This document shows, one piece after another, positions 54,154-62,970 of a stretch of DNA of 64,000 bases. The notes beneath the pieces were generated by a model. That model ran no database searches. It saw nothing but the letters and a program-made list of their open reading frames with translations, and was not told the DNA's origin. Numbering within the stretch: the first letter of the stretch is position 1; every line of letters starts with the position of its first letter. The translations under genes were made by a program, and so were the position numbers. Location of the stretch: NCBI RefSeq assembly GCF_004564275.1, contig NZ_SPDV01000009.1, positions 98,433-162,432 of the forward strand, given 5' to 3'. Source of the stretch: Sphingomonas parva (ex Maeng et al. 2020) (GTDB lineage: Bacteria > Pseudomonadota > Alphaproteobacteria > Sphingomonadales > Sphingomonadaceae).

Positions 54154-55794
54154 TCACGCTGCCAAGGCCTGCGATATCGTCCGAGGGATGATACCGGCCG
54201 CAAGCAGGGCGTCGTACGCCGATTCACCCTTTTCTCGGCCGGCGGCGACTATGGCCCGCAAGTCGCCCTCTAGGAACGGAGCCTTGTCCAACTTTTTCCT
54301 CTTGTCGGGCTTTTGAGGCGCGGTTTCAATCATCTCCTTGATGGCGGCCAGAATTTGGAAGGGATCGTTCGAGTTTCTACGTGCCTCATTGATCGCCGCT
54401 TCTGCGACGTCTCCTGCCATACCTGCAGCCGTCAAGACGCTGCGTATGGCGGTTTCCATGGGATCGACGCCGCTTTGAGCTGTTGTGGCCGCTAGAGCGG
54501 CTGCCTTGTCCGCAGCCGCCTGAGCAGCATGCTTCAGATCTCCCGTCGTGATCTCCGTCCTCAAAGCTCCAGAAAGCGTATTTTGCACGTGATCTTGTAG
54601 CGGCCGGAGGTCGGGGTATTCTGATAATGCCTTCGGATCGTTAGCGCGCATTGCTACAATCATAGGGCGAATAATCTTGAATTCGTCGGCGGCTACGCGT
54701 CGAAGCAACGACGGACTCAGCAATTCACGCGCTTGCCTTAGCTCTCCACGAGCAATCGCTCGAAACTGCGCTAGCATGAAGAGCTTCACGACGACGTCTA
54801 TGATTCCTTGGCTCTCGTCGTAAAGAACGCTTTGAATTTCTGGTGTGAGGGGTGTGTATTCCCTTGTCCACTGGTACCGCCACATCTGCTCGACAAAGTG
54901 GTTCCAAACATCGTCGTTAGGCAGCCGATCCCAAATTAACGAGCCAAGGCCGGCGGCTCGCCTAGCTTCTCGGAAGTCGTCCTGAATTACACCTCTGGCT
55001 CCCATTGTTCCTACCAGGATTACCGGTATTCCGATAACGTTAACGAGGGTCACAAGGAAGTTAAGCATCGCCTTAGGGCCGCACTTCGCTTCGTTAACGT
55101 GCTGGATCTCGTCGATGACGAGGGCTCCTAGGCCATGAAGACTTGCCTTTTGTGCCATGTGGACCATCATGTGGTCTGTCGCAAGGCGGGGGCTGGCGAA
55201 TGCTTTAGAGTAACTTGTGCCAAGCTGCCTATCGAGTTCGGCGAAGAATGCGATGCATAGCTGCTTCTCCGATCCCTTGTAGGGGCAATCGATCTTCATC
55301 CACGTCAGTTGGGTGAGGCTCACTGGCGCCTCGTGTACAATGACAGGAGGGTAGCGATTCAGGATGCGCTCAAATGACTTTGACTTTCCCATCCCTGGGC
55401 ACCCGAGTAGCGCGAAGCCGCACGCGGTATTCTCAAGTGGCACGCCACATATTGCGCTTAGGTCCATCGCGTCAACTCGTTCGGCCCCCGCGAGCACGTG
55501 GCGGTGATGGGCACCCGTCGCGGGATTTCTCCCGACGTAACCTTGTCTGAGAACGAGATCGAACCTCTCCGCCAGCTCCAGTTGCATGGTGAGAGGCTCC
55601 ATGTAGCGCGTGAGCCGCATTAGGCAGTGCTTTCGCAGGTGCCCCGGCAGGGCCCGCTCTGCCGCATCGAAGAGTGGAGGGCAGGAGAGAAACTCCAGGG
55701 TCTCGACCGCCGACAAGATTGGGGGCAAGGCGGATATGAAGGGATTCCCTGCGTATTCGGGGAGCTTGTTGGGCGTATCACTCTGCTCAGACAT
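54154..55794 (-). CDS. tnsC: TnsC-like AAA+ transposition regulator
   Basis: 546 residues. Walker A GCPGMGKS (131-138) and Walker B LVIDEIQ (225-231), in the AAA+ domain that couples TnsD at the target to the TnsA/TnsB transposase. The N-terminal half contains LTRYMEPLTMQLELAERFDLVLRQGYVGRNP, as in Tn7-family TnsC. The C-terminus has an Ala-rich helical extension. ATG at 55794 overlaps the tnsB end by 8 bases; tnsD follows 4 bases after. Base composition is clearly lower in GC than the core genes. Confidence 0.92.
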   Translation of the reverse strand: MSEQSDTPNKLPEYAGNPFISALPPILSAVETLEFLSCPPLFDAAERALPGHLRKHCLMRLTRYMEPLTMQLELAERFDLVLRQGYVGRNPATGAHHRHVLAGAERVDAMDLSAICGVPLENTACGFALLGCPGMGKSKSFERILNRYPPVIVHEAPVSLTQLTWMKIDCPYKGSEKQLCIAFFAELDRQLGTSYSKAFASPRLATDHMMVHMAQKASLHGLGALVIDEIQHVNEAKCGPKAMLNFLVTLVNVIGIPVILVGTMGARGVIQDDFREARRAAGLGSLIWDRLPNDDVWNHFVEQMWRYQWTREYTPLTPEIQSVLYDESQGIIDVVVKLFMLAQFRAIARGELRQARELLSPSLLRRVAADEFKIIRPMIVAMRANDPKALSEYPDLRPLQDHVQNTLSGALRTEITTGDLKHAAQAAADKAAALAATTAQSGVDPMETAIRSVLTAAGMAGDVAEAAINEARRNSNDPFQILAAIKEMIETAPQKPDKRKKLDKAPFLEGDLRAIVAAGREKGESAYDALLAAGIIPRTISQALAA

Positions 55795-57961
55795 CGTCGT
55801 TGTTTCTCAGTCGCTTTAGGTCAGCCATGCTCGGAGCGGCGTAATCATCTTCGTCCGGAACGGTGCGGGCCGAGGGCGCCTCGAACGGTATCAATTCGCC
55901 CATCGGATCCGAGGATCTGTCCCCCGCCTTCCCGATCCGAAACTCCTCGGCTTCTCGAGCGCGATTCGCTGTCTTCTCTTCAGCCCGGTTCGGGCGAATT
56001 CCCCTAACCCGCTCCGCATTGCTCATTGTCGACGGTTCCTTGCGAGCTGCGGCACGGGCGACGACGTTTTCAACAATATCAAGCGCCTCGATCAGGCGGT
56101 TCTGCTGATCCATTTCACGAGCGGCTGACACAGAAGCCTGTTTTCCCTGCTGAGCTCCGATCTCCCAAAACGACCCGTTGCGGCTCTCCCGACTGCGAGC
56201 CGTCAGTGTACATGTCTCGTATCCTACTTCCGCGTTTGGGGTGTGCACGTAAATGAAGTCCGAGTTGCGAGGATCGTAGGAGATTCGTACCTTCCAGACG
56301 CCTTTGCGTCTGGCGCGGTCGAACCAATTTTCCCGAAGGGGAAGCGGACCAGAATAGAACAAGCCGCGGTAGCGAATCCCTTGGTGCGTAACGGTCGCCT
56401 CGTCGATCGGCATCAATGAGAAGCGCACATGCTCTTCAGGGAACCGCCGCAGCAGCCCGCTTTGGTTCACAATTCCCCAGTTCCACAAGTCGACTGGAAC
56501 GGCTGGAACCCCATCCGCTGTCATCCCCGGATGTCGATCATACCCGGAAAGTTCATGGTGGTTGTTGTAGTAGACGAGCAGAGCGAGAACGATCTCCGTG
56601 AAATCGTCAATATTCAAAGTGGCATCAAGTCTATAATCCGTTCCACCCCGCTCTTGGTAGTCCACCTCGATGTATCCGGCCACATAAGCTTTAAACTTCG
56701 CTGGTATGAGCTTGAACCGAGTTTCCACTACTCCCTTCCAGTCGGCGCGATAGGCAGCGGCGTTCTCAATTACGACGTTGAAAGTGTTCTGAAGAATGTT
56801 GATGAGGCGGCTTTCGATCTCTCCCCTATCACCTAGCAGGGTGGCCGGAAGGTGCTGCGCGGGCCACTCGCACTCATCGATCTCAATCCCAAATTTCCGG
56901 CAGAAGTCCACCTTGGACGCTACCGTATTGGCGAGCGCCATCATCGCCCCCACCCACGATGGGCCCTCCAGGCCGATGTACACCCCCACCACCATGCGGC
57001 TGAAAACATCGATTACTACGTAGAGGACTGGCCGACCAATGATCTTGTTCGGGTCTAGGCGGGAAACCAAGTAGACGTCTGCGATCGTAGCATCGATTTG
57101 ATACCGCGCTCCGGGTCCCCATGTCTGGGCTGCGGATGTGCCGGTGAGGCCGCGCTCAGTAAGCTCCCAGACGCGATTCGATAGTCGGCGCTTGCGAACG
57201 TCGAGCATGTCGTTGTCGCGGGTCGCCCAATACTCGAATTGGTCGAAGGATGGGTATCCTGTTTTTTGGAACTCCGGCAGCGGGAGGAATCGTTTTCGAC
57301 CGGTAGAAGCATCTACAGTGAACGCGCCAAAGTAATCGCCCAGCATCTTTGTGTAGGCGGCTCTCATGTCGAGTTTTCTGTTTTTAGCAAATCTTTGAAT
57401 GGCGACCTGAAAGGTCCGTCTCAACGCTCTGTTGATGTTCAGCCCTGGCGTTGCGCTGGCCTTTCGGGGGCGGCCTCGCTTCGTATCCCCCGGGTGTCGC
57501 TCCTTACCCTTCCCTCCAGAATTTGCGTAGTCGGGGAGGAGTGCATCCGGAACTGCGCCTCGGCGCCAGTATCGGTTGATCGCCTTCACCACTGTGGGCC
57601 TGGTGACTCCGTGTGTGCTCATTGCGGCGCTGATCATTCGAGCGCGGCTAAGTCGATCGTAAACCTCGGGCTCTCTCTGGACGATATCTTCTATCAGAGC
57701 CCAATGCGCATCCCGCTTTTGCTGATGCTTCTGCGGAACGCCCTCTGGGGGGCGCACCACTAATGGTGCCTTGTCAGCGATGAGGGCGCGTCCGCTGGCG
57801 ATATCTTGCAGTGCGTCTGCCGTCCTGGAGACCTGAGGGTGAGAGCTTGGGTCGGTCAGGTTTAGGTGCGCGTAGTAGGCGCCTCCCGAATCAACCCAGA
57901 GCACGCGCTCCATTCGCGGAGTGCCTTCGCAGTACTCGATTGTATCTCCCCGCAGGAGCAT
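55787..57961 (-). CDS. tnsB: TnsB DDE transposase
   Basis: 724 residues from the ATG at 57961 (a GTG one codon earlier would also work). Helix-turn-helix DNA-binding region about 85-140 (RARMISAAMSTHGVTRPTVVKAI), an RNase H-fold core with catalytic Asp290, Asp378 and Glu413 (QIDATIADVY, LLGDRGEIES, DWKGVVETRFK; 35 residues between the last two) and a beta-barrel C-terminus. TnsB joins the 3' transposon ends to the target and binds the repeats at both ends. Start shares a base with the tnsA stop, so they are coupled. All three catalytic residues are kept. Confidence 0.93.
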   Translation of the reverse strand: MLLRGDTIEYCEGTPRMERVLWVDSGGAYYAHLNLTDPSSHPQVSRTADALQDIASGRALIADKAPLVVRPPEGVPQKHQQKRDAHWALIEDIVQREPEVYDRLSRARMISAAMSTHGVTRPTVVKAINRYWRRGAVPDALLPDYANSGGKGKERHPGDTKRGRPRKASATPGLNINRALRRTFQVAIQRFAKNRKLDMRAAYTKMLGDYFGAFTVDASTGRKRFLPLPEFQKTGYPSFDQFEYWATRDNDMLDVRKRRLSNRVWELTERGLTGTSAAQTWGPGARYQIDATIADVYLVSRLDPNKIIGRPVLYVVIDVFSRMVVGVYIGLEGPSWVGAMMALANTVASKVDFCRKFGIEIDECEWPAQHLPATLLGDRGEIESRLINILQNTFNVVIENAAAYRADWKGVVETRFKLIPAKFKAYVAGYIEVDYQERGGTDYRLDATLNIDDFTEIVLALLVYYNNHHELSGYDRHPGMTADGVPAVPVDLWNWGIVNQSGLLRRFPEEHVRFSLMPIDEATVTHQGIRYRGLFYSGPLPLRENWFDRARRKGVWKVRISYDPRNSDFIYVHTPNAEVGYETCTLTARSRESRNGSFWEIGAQQGKQASVSAAREMDQQNRLIEALDIVENVVARAAARKEPSTMSNAERVRGIRPNRAEEKTANRAREAEEFRIGKAGDRSSDPMGELIPFEAPSARTVPDEDDYAAPSMADLKRLRNNDDV

Positions 57962-58809
57962 CACGCCACGTCTCGCAAGATATCGCCGGTGGTGGCCAAG
58001 CCCGCGTCGGGTAGTGACAATTGAGTCAAGTCACCCTTCATGTTTAGCGGGCCTTCCAAGCTCATCGATAGGCGTTTCCGCGCCCCCAGGTGACGGATCG
58101 CGGAGAGGGCCTCCCCGGGGCAGAATCCTTCAACTTCTTCGAGGTGGCGGATGAAATCGGCAACGCGAGAACCCCCGAAGTTTGACAAACGAGCTAATAA
58201 GGTGGCGCAACGATCCTCCCAGTATCCTTCAAAAGGAACCTCAAGGTGATCGAGCCAGAACCATTCGTGGAGCCATTTCAATTGGAGAGTACGACCTTCA
58301 GATATTTCGCGTTCTGTAACAATCTGGAGAGATGCCCCGCGCCTTTTCCAATATTCCATCTCCATCTGCATCTTCTCAAGTACGCGGTCATTCTCTAGGT
58401 CGCTGGACGGCTTGACGGAGATGGGGACAAGCCGAACACCAGCCGGCCCCATGACGTCTACGAGCAAATCGGTAGTCATCACGATGTCTGTCCCGTGATC
58501 GTTCGGATGGCGCACTCCCATTTCTAACGCGATCTCACGGGTGCACTCTCGATCCAGCGGGTATTGCTCGCGCACGTCCGTCACATCATCTATCCAGTCC
58601 ACCTCGAGAAAAACCGAATACTCGAGGGCCGATAAGAGATGGTGGGTGCGGCCCGTCTTCTTGCCCTTGGGCCGGACGCTTAGCCCTTTTGACGAGATGT
58701 CGTGTATCTCAATCCATGGAAGGTAGGCGGCGCCGGCTCCAGTGCCACGCCCCTCTTTCAGCATCCGCGCGTACTTCGCCTCATCGAATCGGTAGCGACG
58801 CTTAGCCAC
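57961..58809 (-). CDS. tnsA: TnsA endonuclease subunit
   Basis: 282 residues from a GTG at 58809. Restriction-endonuclease-like fold with catalytic Glu63 (ALEYSVFLEVDW), Asp114 (GTDIVMTTDLLVD), a Gln in REQYPL and Lys133 (PISVKPS); E63, D114 and K132 are the classical Tn7 TnsA residues. It makes the 5'-end cuts that allow cut-and-paste movement with TnsB. First gene of the leftward tnsABCD operon. Its keeping argues for cut-and-paste, not cointegrate, transposition. Confidence 0.93.
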   Translation of the reverse strand: MAKRRYRFDEAKYARMLKEGRGTGAGAAYLPWIEIHDISSKGLSVRPKGKKTGRTHHLLSALEYSVFLEVDWIDDVTDVREQYPLDRECTREIALEMGVRHPNDHGTDIVMTTDLLVDVMGPAGVRLVPISVKPSSDLENDRVLEKMQMEMEYWKRRGASLQIVTEREISEGRTLQLKWLHEWFWLDHLEVPFEGYWEDRCATLLARLSNFGGSRVADFIRHLEEVEGFCPGEALSAIRHLGARKRLSMSLEGPLNMKGDLTQLSLPDAGLATTGDILRDVA

Positions 58810-59208
58810 GGCGCACGCTCGTGAGCACTCGTCTACTGATGCGCTTAAAGGAACGGCCTTCGCGGGCGGTTAGGTAGGACGATACAAAGGACAACGCGAA
58901 CACCTCAATCAAACGCCATTTCGTCGGTGGCACCCTGAGGCTCCGCCGTCTCCCCGTAGCTATGGAATGATAGACAGGATTGCGTGCCCGCGGAACAGAA
59001 CGAGCACCTATCTGTCCACCTTGACCTACACTTGGGGGCCATTCGGCATAGCCTCGCCGCCTCGCCGGTGAGACGTGTTTCAACCCGTGAGCATGGCAAG
59101 ATGTGTCAGTGAGGTCGAAACGGATTGTCGTCGCGCCCGCAAAAGTGCGTCGCGGGTAGTGGGCAGACAGGCTCTCGCTGCTGTAGCAGGTCGTCGGCGG
59201 GCTGGCGG
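58810..59208. other. 399-bp stretch upstream of tnsA without a supported gene
   Basis: This is where the tnsA promoter should lie. Open frames on both strands are short, lack ribosome binding sites and read as low-complexity Arg/Ser-rich translations. No copies of the AGTTGTTTC repeat, in either orientation, were found, so it does not look like a transposon end. Confidence 0.4.
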
Positions 59209-60027
59209 TCATTCTTCGAACCCGTGCGAGATGAACAAGCTGAACCCGCGCGCCAGTGGCGACGTGGGCGCGTCCTGTATCTGCGATAGAACGTTGGCTG
59301 AGGCCTCCGACAGCAGCGAGAGGGTCACCGGCTCCGATGGATCGAAGCCACGTCTGATGGCCACGAAGGCGGTCGGACCGATTAGGACCCTGCTCTGCAA
59401 GCTCGCGATCAATTGATGCTCGTCCGATGCAACGATCGCAAAGAAGATATGCGCAATGACGCCATTCTGTTCGTGGACCAAGGTCGCGCTGTAGAGAGCT
59501 CGTCGTGTGCTTCTCCTCGGCAATGGAATAACCCGTGCTGAACGGCCGGAGGCAGTCTCGCCGTCTGTTCTCTGCGGACGCCTCACTTCCAGCGCGCCTC
59601 CCGCGGGATACACTGCCGCATCGGAGCTAGGCCGATCTCCGTGCTTCGGCGAGTAAGGGTCGTCGATCAAACAATCCTCCGGGCGTGAAGGCCGAACATC
59701 GCATTCCTCCCCATTATGAGCTCGGTGGAGATGGAGGGCTTCGGTGCATTTCTGCGGGTGGCACCTTTCGTGACGGCCTTTGGCGATCTCCCTTGATCTT
59801 CTGGTCGGTGGGATATACTCAAACCCTGTAGTCACTACAAGGTTCTCGTGTTGGTGGGGCTGAACAGGCTCATCTGAAGGGGCCTTCGTGGAGCGGAGTG
59901 GCTCAGTGCGAGCAGGTAGGCACCAGGAGGGCGCATGGCTCTGGGTGGGCACGATAAGGGTCACGCATTGCTGGTGCAGCGGGCGACAGAGTTGGTCGAA
60001 CCCTTCATCGCATCGCTCCCCGAGCAA
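59209..60027 (-). CDS. Hypothetical cargo protein, start uncertain
   Basis: A 272-codon frame whose C-terminal half looks like real protein: RALYSATLVHEQNGVIAHIF, then a hydrophobic stretch and SRVLIGPTAFVAIRRGF. The N-terminal half is Arg/His/Pro-rich and overlaps the start of the rightward gene at 59935, so the true start is probably well inside. No family recognised; no signal peptide. First cargo frame past tnsA, opposite to the following cargo genes. Confidence 0.4.
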   Translation of the reverse strand: MLGERCDEGFDQLCRPLHQQCVTLIVPTQSHAPSWCLPARTEPLRSTKAPSDEPVQPHQHENLVVTTGFEYIPPTRRSREIAKGRHERCHPQKCTEALHLHRAHNGEECDVRPSRPEDCLIDDPYSPKHGDRPSSDAAVYPAGGALEVRRPQRTDGETASGRSARVIPLPRRSTRRALYSATLVHEQNGVIAHIFFAIVASDEHQLIASLQSRVLIGPTAFVAIRRGFDPSEPVTLSLLSEASANVLSQIQDAPTSPLARGFSLFISHGFEE

Positions 60028-60180
60028 GTTCTCGATCTTCTGCTGTCTATCTCAAGGGACAGAGACTTCATCCGGGCTTTGGCAATTGCAGCTCTAGTGA
60101 GGAAGGCTGATGCTGCCGATGCAAAACGGCGGCGCAAGAGACGGACGAAGAGGGGGGGGCATGCTCGTCATAAGGGTTGA
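59935..60180 (+). CDS. Small hypothetical cargo protein
   Basis: 81 residues: a helical part (LVQRATELVEPFIASLPEQV, then LDLLLSISRDRDFIRALAIAAL) and a very basic tail (KRRRKRRTKRGGHARHKG) that could bind nucleic acid. It overlaps the next gene start at 60161 by 20 bases, suggesting a coupled run. Not recognised. Confidence 0.55.
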   Translation: MALGGHDKGHALLVQRATELVEPFIASLPEQVLDLLLSISRDRDFIRALAIAALVRKADAADAKRRRKRRTKRGGHARHKG

Positions 60181-60940
60181 GCTTTGGCCGTACGGTCTCG
60201 ATGACGCAAAGACGGTGCTGGCTGAAGGAACGATAGTGAACCGCGGACGCCACGGGTCCGGCTATACCTATCGAGCTGTGCTGAGCGAGACGGGAGATCC
60301 CGAACTCGGCATTGAGCGGCGGGAGCAGATCGTCGAGATCTCAGGTTATGATCGCCGTCAGAGCGTGTGGAATCTGCTTCTGCAGGTGCTCGCAAAGGGC
60401 AGGGCTGGGCAGGAACGCACCCGGGCCTGCGTTCGCAACGAGCAATCTCTTACCGGAGGCAACCCGCCTCAGCGCCTCGGGTTCATGAAGGGAAACGGCC
60501 ATGTTCCTGACGACTTCGATCGCGAGATGGAGATTGGTGAAGCTGGCGCCGGGGACGCCCGGTATTTGCCCCGTGCGGGCGGTGGTGCCGCGGCCGAGGA
60601 ACATGCCATAGGTCTGTTCCTCGACGTCCTCCCGGCGGCTTGGAACCTCACTGAGCATCAGCTGGAGCAGCTACTCGATGTCCCGCCCGGGTGGCTCCGC
60701 GCCTGGCGAAACCACGAAGTGCGACTCGATTCCCGGGTGCGTAAGGCACTCGTGGAATTCGGAACATTGCAGGAGCGGATGCGCCTAATAGCGACACCCG
60801 ATCGCTATTCGAAGTTCTGGCACCACGCTTGGGCCGAGGGGAGTCCCATAGGGAAGCGGACGCCGTGGCAGGCCTTTAAGGAGGATGGCCGTGAGGCCAT
60901 CACCAAGATCAGTCAGTTCCTCGCGAGCGGTCTCCAATGA
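60161..60940 (+). CDS. Two-part cargo protein with a C-terminal ParS/MbcA-like region
   Basis: 259 residues from the ATG at 60161, directly after a run of G (GGGGGGG) that can serve as ribosome site. N-terminal part (1-85): LVIRVELWPYGLDDAKTVLA and YTYRAVLSE, a compact beta/alpha domain. C-terminal part (about 150-255): LLDVPPGWLRAWRN, RVRKALVEFGTLQERMRLI and KRTPWQAFKEDGREAITKIS, resembling the Xre/MbcA/ParS antitoxin-type domain. The join may be an old fusion. Overlaps the next gene by ATGA. No toxin of the RES type was seen beside it. Confidence 0.65.
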   Translation: MLVIRVELWPYGLDDAKTVLAEGTIVNRGRHGSGYTYRAVLSETGDPELGIERREQIVEISGYDRRQSVWNLLLQVLAKGRAGQERTRACVRNEQSLTGGNPPQRLGFMKGNGHVPDDFDREMEIGEAGAGDARYLPRAGGGAAAEEHAIGLFLDVLPAAWNLTEHQLEQLLDVPPGWLRAWRNHEVRLDSRVRKALVEFGTLQERMRLIATPDRYSKFWHHAWAEGSPIGKRTPWQAFKEDGREAITKISQFLASGLQ

Positions 60941-61458
60941 GGGGCGACGAACGCGTCGAGCTCCGGATCGAGAGTGCCGAGCGAGCTCTCGCTCTACTCA
61001 AGCAGGGATGGCCGACGAAAGCAGTCAGTCTGGTCGGAGAAGACCTGCGCTTCCCGCTGCCCCAATTTGGGTCGTCTCACCTGATACTGCGCTTTCACGA
61101 TGTCGAAGCTGAAGACGAGCCCGGGTTCGTCCCACCAACGCAGGAGCAGCTACGCCTCGCACTCGCGCACGCTGCCGATCTAGCCCCGAGCGATAGACTG
61201 TTGATCCATTGTCACGCCGGCAAGAGCCGTTCGCCCGCCGTCGCGATCGGCATTCTCATCCAACTGGGCATGACCCCGCTCGACGCCTTCACGTGCGTTA
61301 AGGGTATCCGGCCTCAGCTAATTCCGAACCGCCTCATTATCCGCCAACTCGACGAGATCCTTGGCTTGAAGGGCGAACTCATAAGCATCGTGAGGCGTCA
61401 CTACCAAGGTCTGGGATCAGAGGCTGCCCTTCCCAACAGAGGAGGAATGAACCGATGA
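60937..61458 (+). CDS. Dual-specificity/tyrosine phosphatase-like protein
   Basis: 173 residues. The P-loop HCHAGKSRS (91-99) gives the C-x5-R signature with nucleophile Cys92 and Arg98, and Asp55 in RFHDVEAED may act as general acid. The following helix (SPAVAIGILIQLGMTPLDAF) fits a cysteine phosphatase fold of the dual-specificity type. Substrate could be phosphoprotein, phosphoinositide-like or RNA; nothing here decides. Coupled to the preceding gene (ATGA). Cargo of the transposon. Confidence 0.75.
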   Translation: MRGDERVELRIESAERALALLKQGWPTKAVSLVGEDLRFPLPQFGSSHLILRFHDVEAEDEPGFVPPTQEQLRLALAHAADLAPSDRLLIHCHAGKSRSPAVAIGILIQLGMTPLDAFTCVKGIRPQLIPNRLIIRQLDEILGLKGELISIVRRHYQGLGSEAALPNRGGMNR

Positions 61459-61632
61459 CCCCTGCTACTCCAGTCTCGCGGCGCCAGTCATGTCGGGTGA
61501 AGCCAACCCAGGAGCTATGCCGTCGCGCGGGCCTGCAATGTGCCTCTTTCTTACGCCGCTTGGCGACAGTCTCGAGCCCTAGGGTCGAGAAGCGCTCGGA
61601 GTTGCTTGGCTACACGACCGCTGGAGGTTGAG

Positions 61633-62151
61633 ATGAAAGAGATCTTTATCGGCAACGACGAATTTCTTTCGGACCCAGCAGGCGCGGCGTGGCAAACCGA
61701 AGAAGGAATCGTCTTCATCGGCGAGCTTGGGCGACGATCCTTCGTCCTGATGAGCTTCGAGATCTATCGGGCCCTACCGGGTGTCGACGCTGCGGAGGAG
61801 AGCCGGTGGGGGATGGAGGGGCAGCCACCTCCAGACACACTGATCGACGAACGTAATCGCCTCTGGCGCGAGAGCCTCCCGGAAGGATGGCACGCGATCT
61901 ACGATCGTCTAGTGGACGAGTTTACCACCATGCATCCGCGGCCGATCGTGGTGCAGGCGAAGGAGAAACTCGGGGGCCTCCGCGTATACCTCGACCGACC
62001 CCATCGCGAAGCGCAGGTGCTGATCAACACCGCCATGCGCCAAGCGGAGCGATCATGCCAATTCTGCGGCGAGCCCGGTCAGCCGCACAATGCAGGCGGC
62101 TACTTGGCGACGCTATGCCCGGGGCATGCTGACGGAGCAGCGATAGGATGA
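61633..62151 (+). CDS. Cargo protein with C-terminal zinc-ribbon-like motif, paralogue 1
   Basis: 172 residues from the ATG at 61633 after GGAGG. The N-terminal half (FIGNDEFLSDPAGAAWQTEEG...) is unique. The C-terminal half has PEGWHAIYDRLVDEF, VQAKEKLGGLRVYLDR and CQFCGEPG...LCPGH, a probable zinc site of CxxC...CxxH form. This half matches the next gene block by block. Preceded by a 174-base gap without a gene. Function unknown. Confidence 0.65.
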   Translation: MKEIFIGNDEFLSDPAGAAWQTEEGIVFIGELGRRSFVLMSFEIYRALPGVDAAEESRWGMEGQPPPDTLIDERNRLWRESLPEGWHAIYDRLVDEFTTMHPRPIVVQAKEKLGGLRVYLDRPHREAQVLINTAMRQAERSCQFCGEPGQPHNAGGYLATLCPGHADGAAIG

Positions 62152-62290
62152 CGGCGCCTTCAGGCGTGAGGCCACTGTTCGATCAACTGCCGGGCGTAGA
62201 CGAACGCCACTCAGTGGCGCGCTCCGGCCTAGTTCAAGCCCGGAGATCAAGCTCCCCCAACATTGATTGTTCGAAAGGAGGATCGGTCAA

Positions 62291-62608
62291 ATGGTCTCCC
62301 GCTTGATCACGGCTCGCAACCAACGGCACCGTGAGGACATCCCGGCCGGATGGAGGCCGATCTACGATCGTCTGGTGGAGCGCCTCGCAAGCTTGGATCC
62401 TGAGCCCGAAGTGCGGCAGGCGAAGGAGAAGTTTGCCAGCTTGAGCGTCTACCTAGAGCCGTGGATCCCTGCCGCGGCTCCGCTGATCGAGGAGGCCAAG
62501 CGAGAAGCGGAATCAGCGTGCCAAGTTTGCGGCGCGCCTGCCAAAATGTACAACATTGATCACGTGGTCTCTCGCTTCTGTCCAATCCATGTGGGACCAA
62601 GACGGTGA
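62291..62608 (+). CDS. Cargo protein with C-terminal zinc-ribbon-like motif, paralogue 2
   Basis: 105 residues from the ATG at 62291, with AGGAGG ten bases upstream. Equivalent to the second half of the previous protein: PAGWRPIYDRLVERL, VRQAKEKFASLSVYLEP and CQVCGAPA...FCPIH. A shared ancestor by duplication is likely, with the N-terminal half lost or gained. Function unknown. Confidence 0.65.
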   Translation: MVSRLITARNQRHREDIPAGWRPIYDRLVERLASLDPEPEVRQAKEKFASLSVYLEPWIPAAAPLIEEAKREAESACQVCGAPAKMYNIDHVVSRFCPIHVGPRR

Positions 62609-62680
62609 CCGAGTGGCCCCTAGGGGCAGCGTCGATTTTGACAACGCGCTCGTTGTGAGCGGCCAAAGAGGAGCGATGAG

Positions 62681-62872
62681 GTGCCGGAAGAAAGTCGGAT
62701 CCCTGACGAGCTCGTGCGTCGGTTTGTTTCGCCGCGCGCGGCGCAAAAATGGTATGAGAGCGAACCTCTACCGGGGTTCGCAGGGGCGACCGCGAAGCAG
62801 CTTGTTGACCGAGCTCGCGGAGACGAACTGTTGGACTACATCAAGGCGGTTGACGCAGGAGTTTTCTCCTGA
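62681..62872 (+). CDS. Small ParS/MbcA-like toxin-binding domain protein
   Basis: 63 residues from a GTG at 62681 after GAGGAG. It reads like the C-terminal toxin-binding domain of Xre/MbcA/ParS antitoxins: AAQKWYESEPLPGFAGATAK, QLVDRARGDELLDYIKAVDAG and VFS, matching the pattern A-x2-W-x6-P-x-(F/L)-x2-TPxxL-x5-G-x6-L-x4-GV. It lacks the N-terminal DNA-binding domain. No adjacent RES-domain toxin is seen, so function is unclear. Confidence 0.55.
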   Translation: MPEESRIPDELVRRFVSPRAAQKWYESEPLPGFAGATAKQLVDRARGDELLDYIKAVDAGVFS

Positions 62873-62970
62873 GGGTCAGTGTAAGGGCGGTGTTGCATCG
62901 CCCCACCAGCACTGGAAACGAATTCAGAAGCTGTCTACGGCACACGTCCCTGGAGTGATGGAGCGTACCC

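Noticed and set aside
58802..59212. 136-codon leftward frame upstream of tnsA
   Set aside because: Low-complexity Arg/Ser-rich translation, no ribosome site and no conserved motif; treated as the tnsA promoter region.
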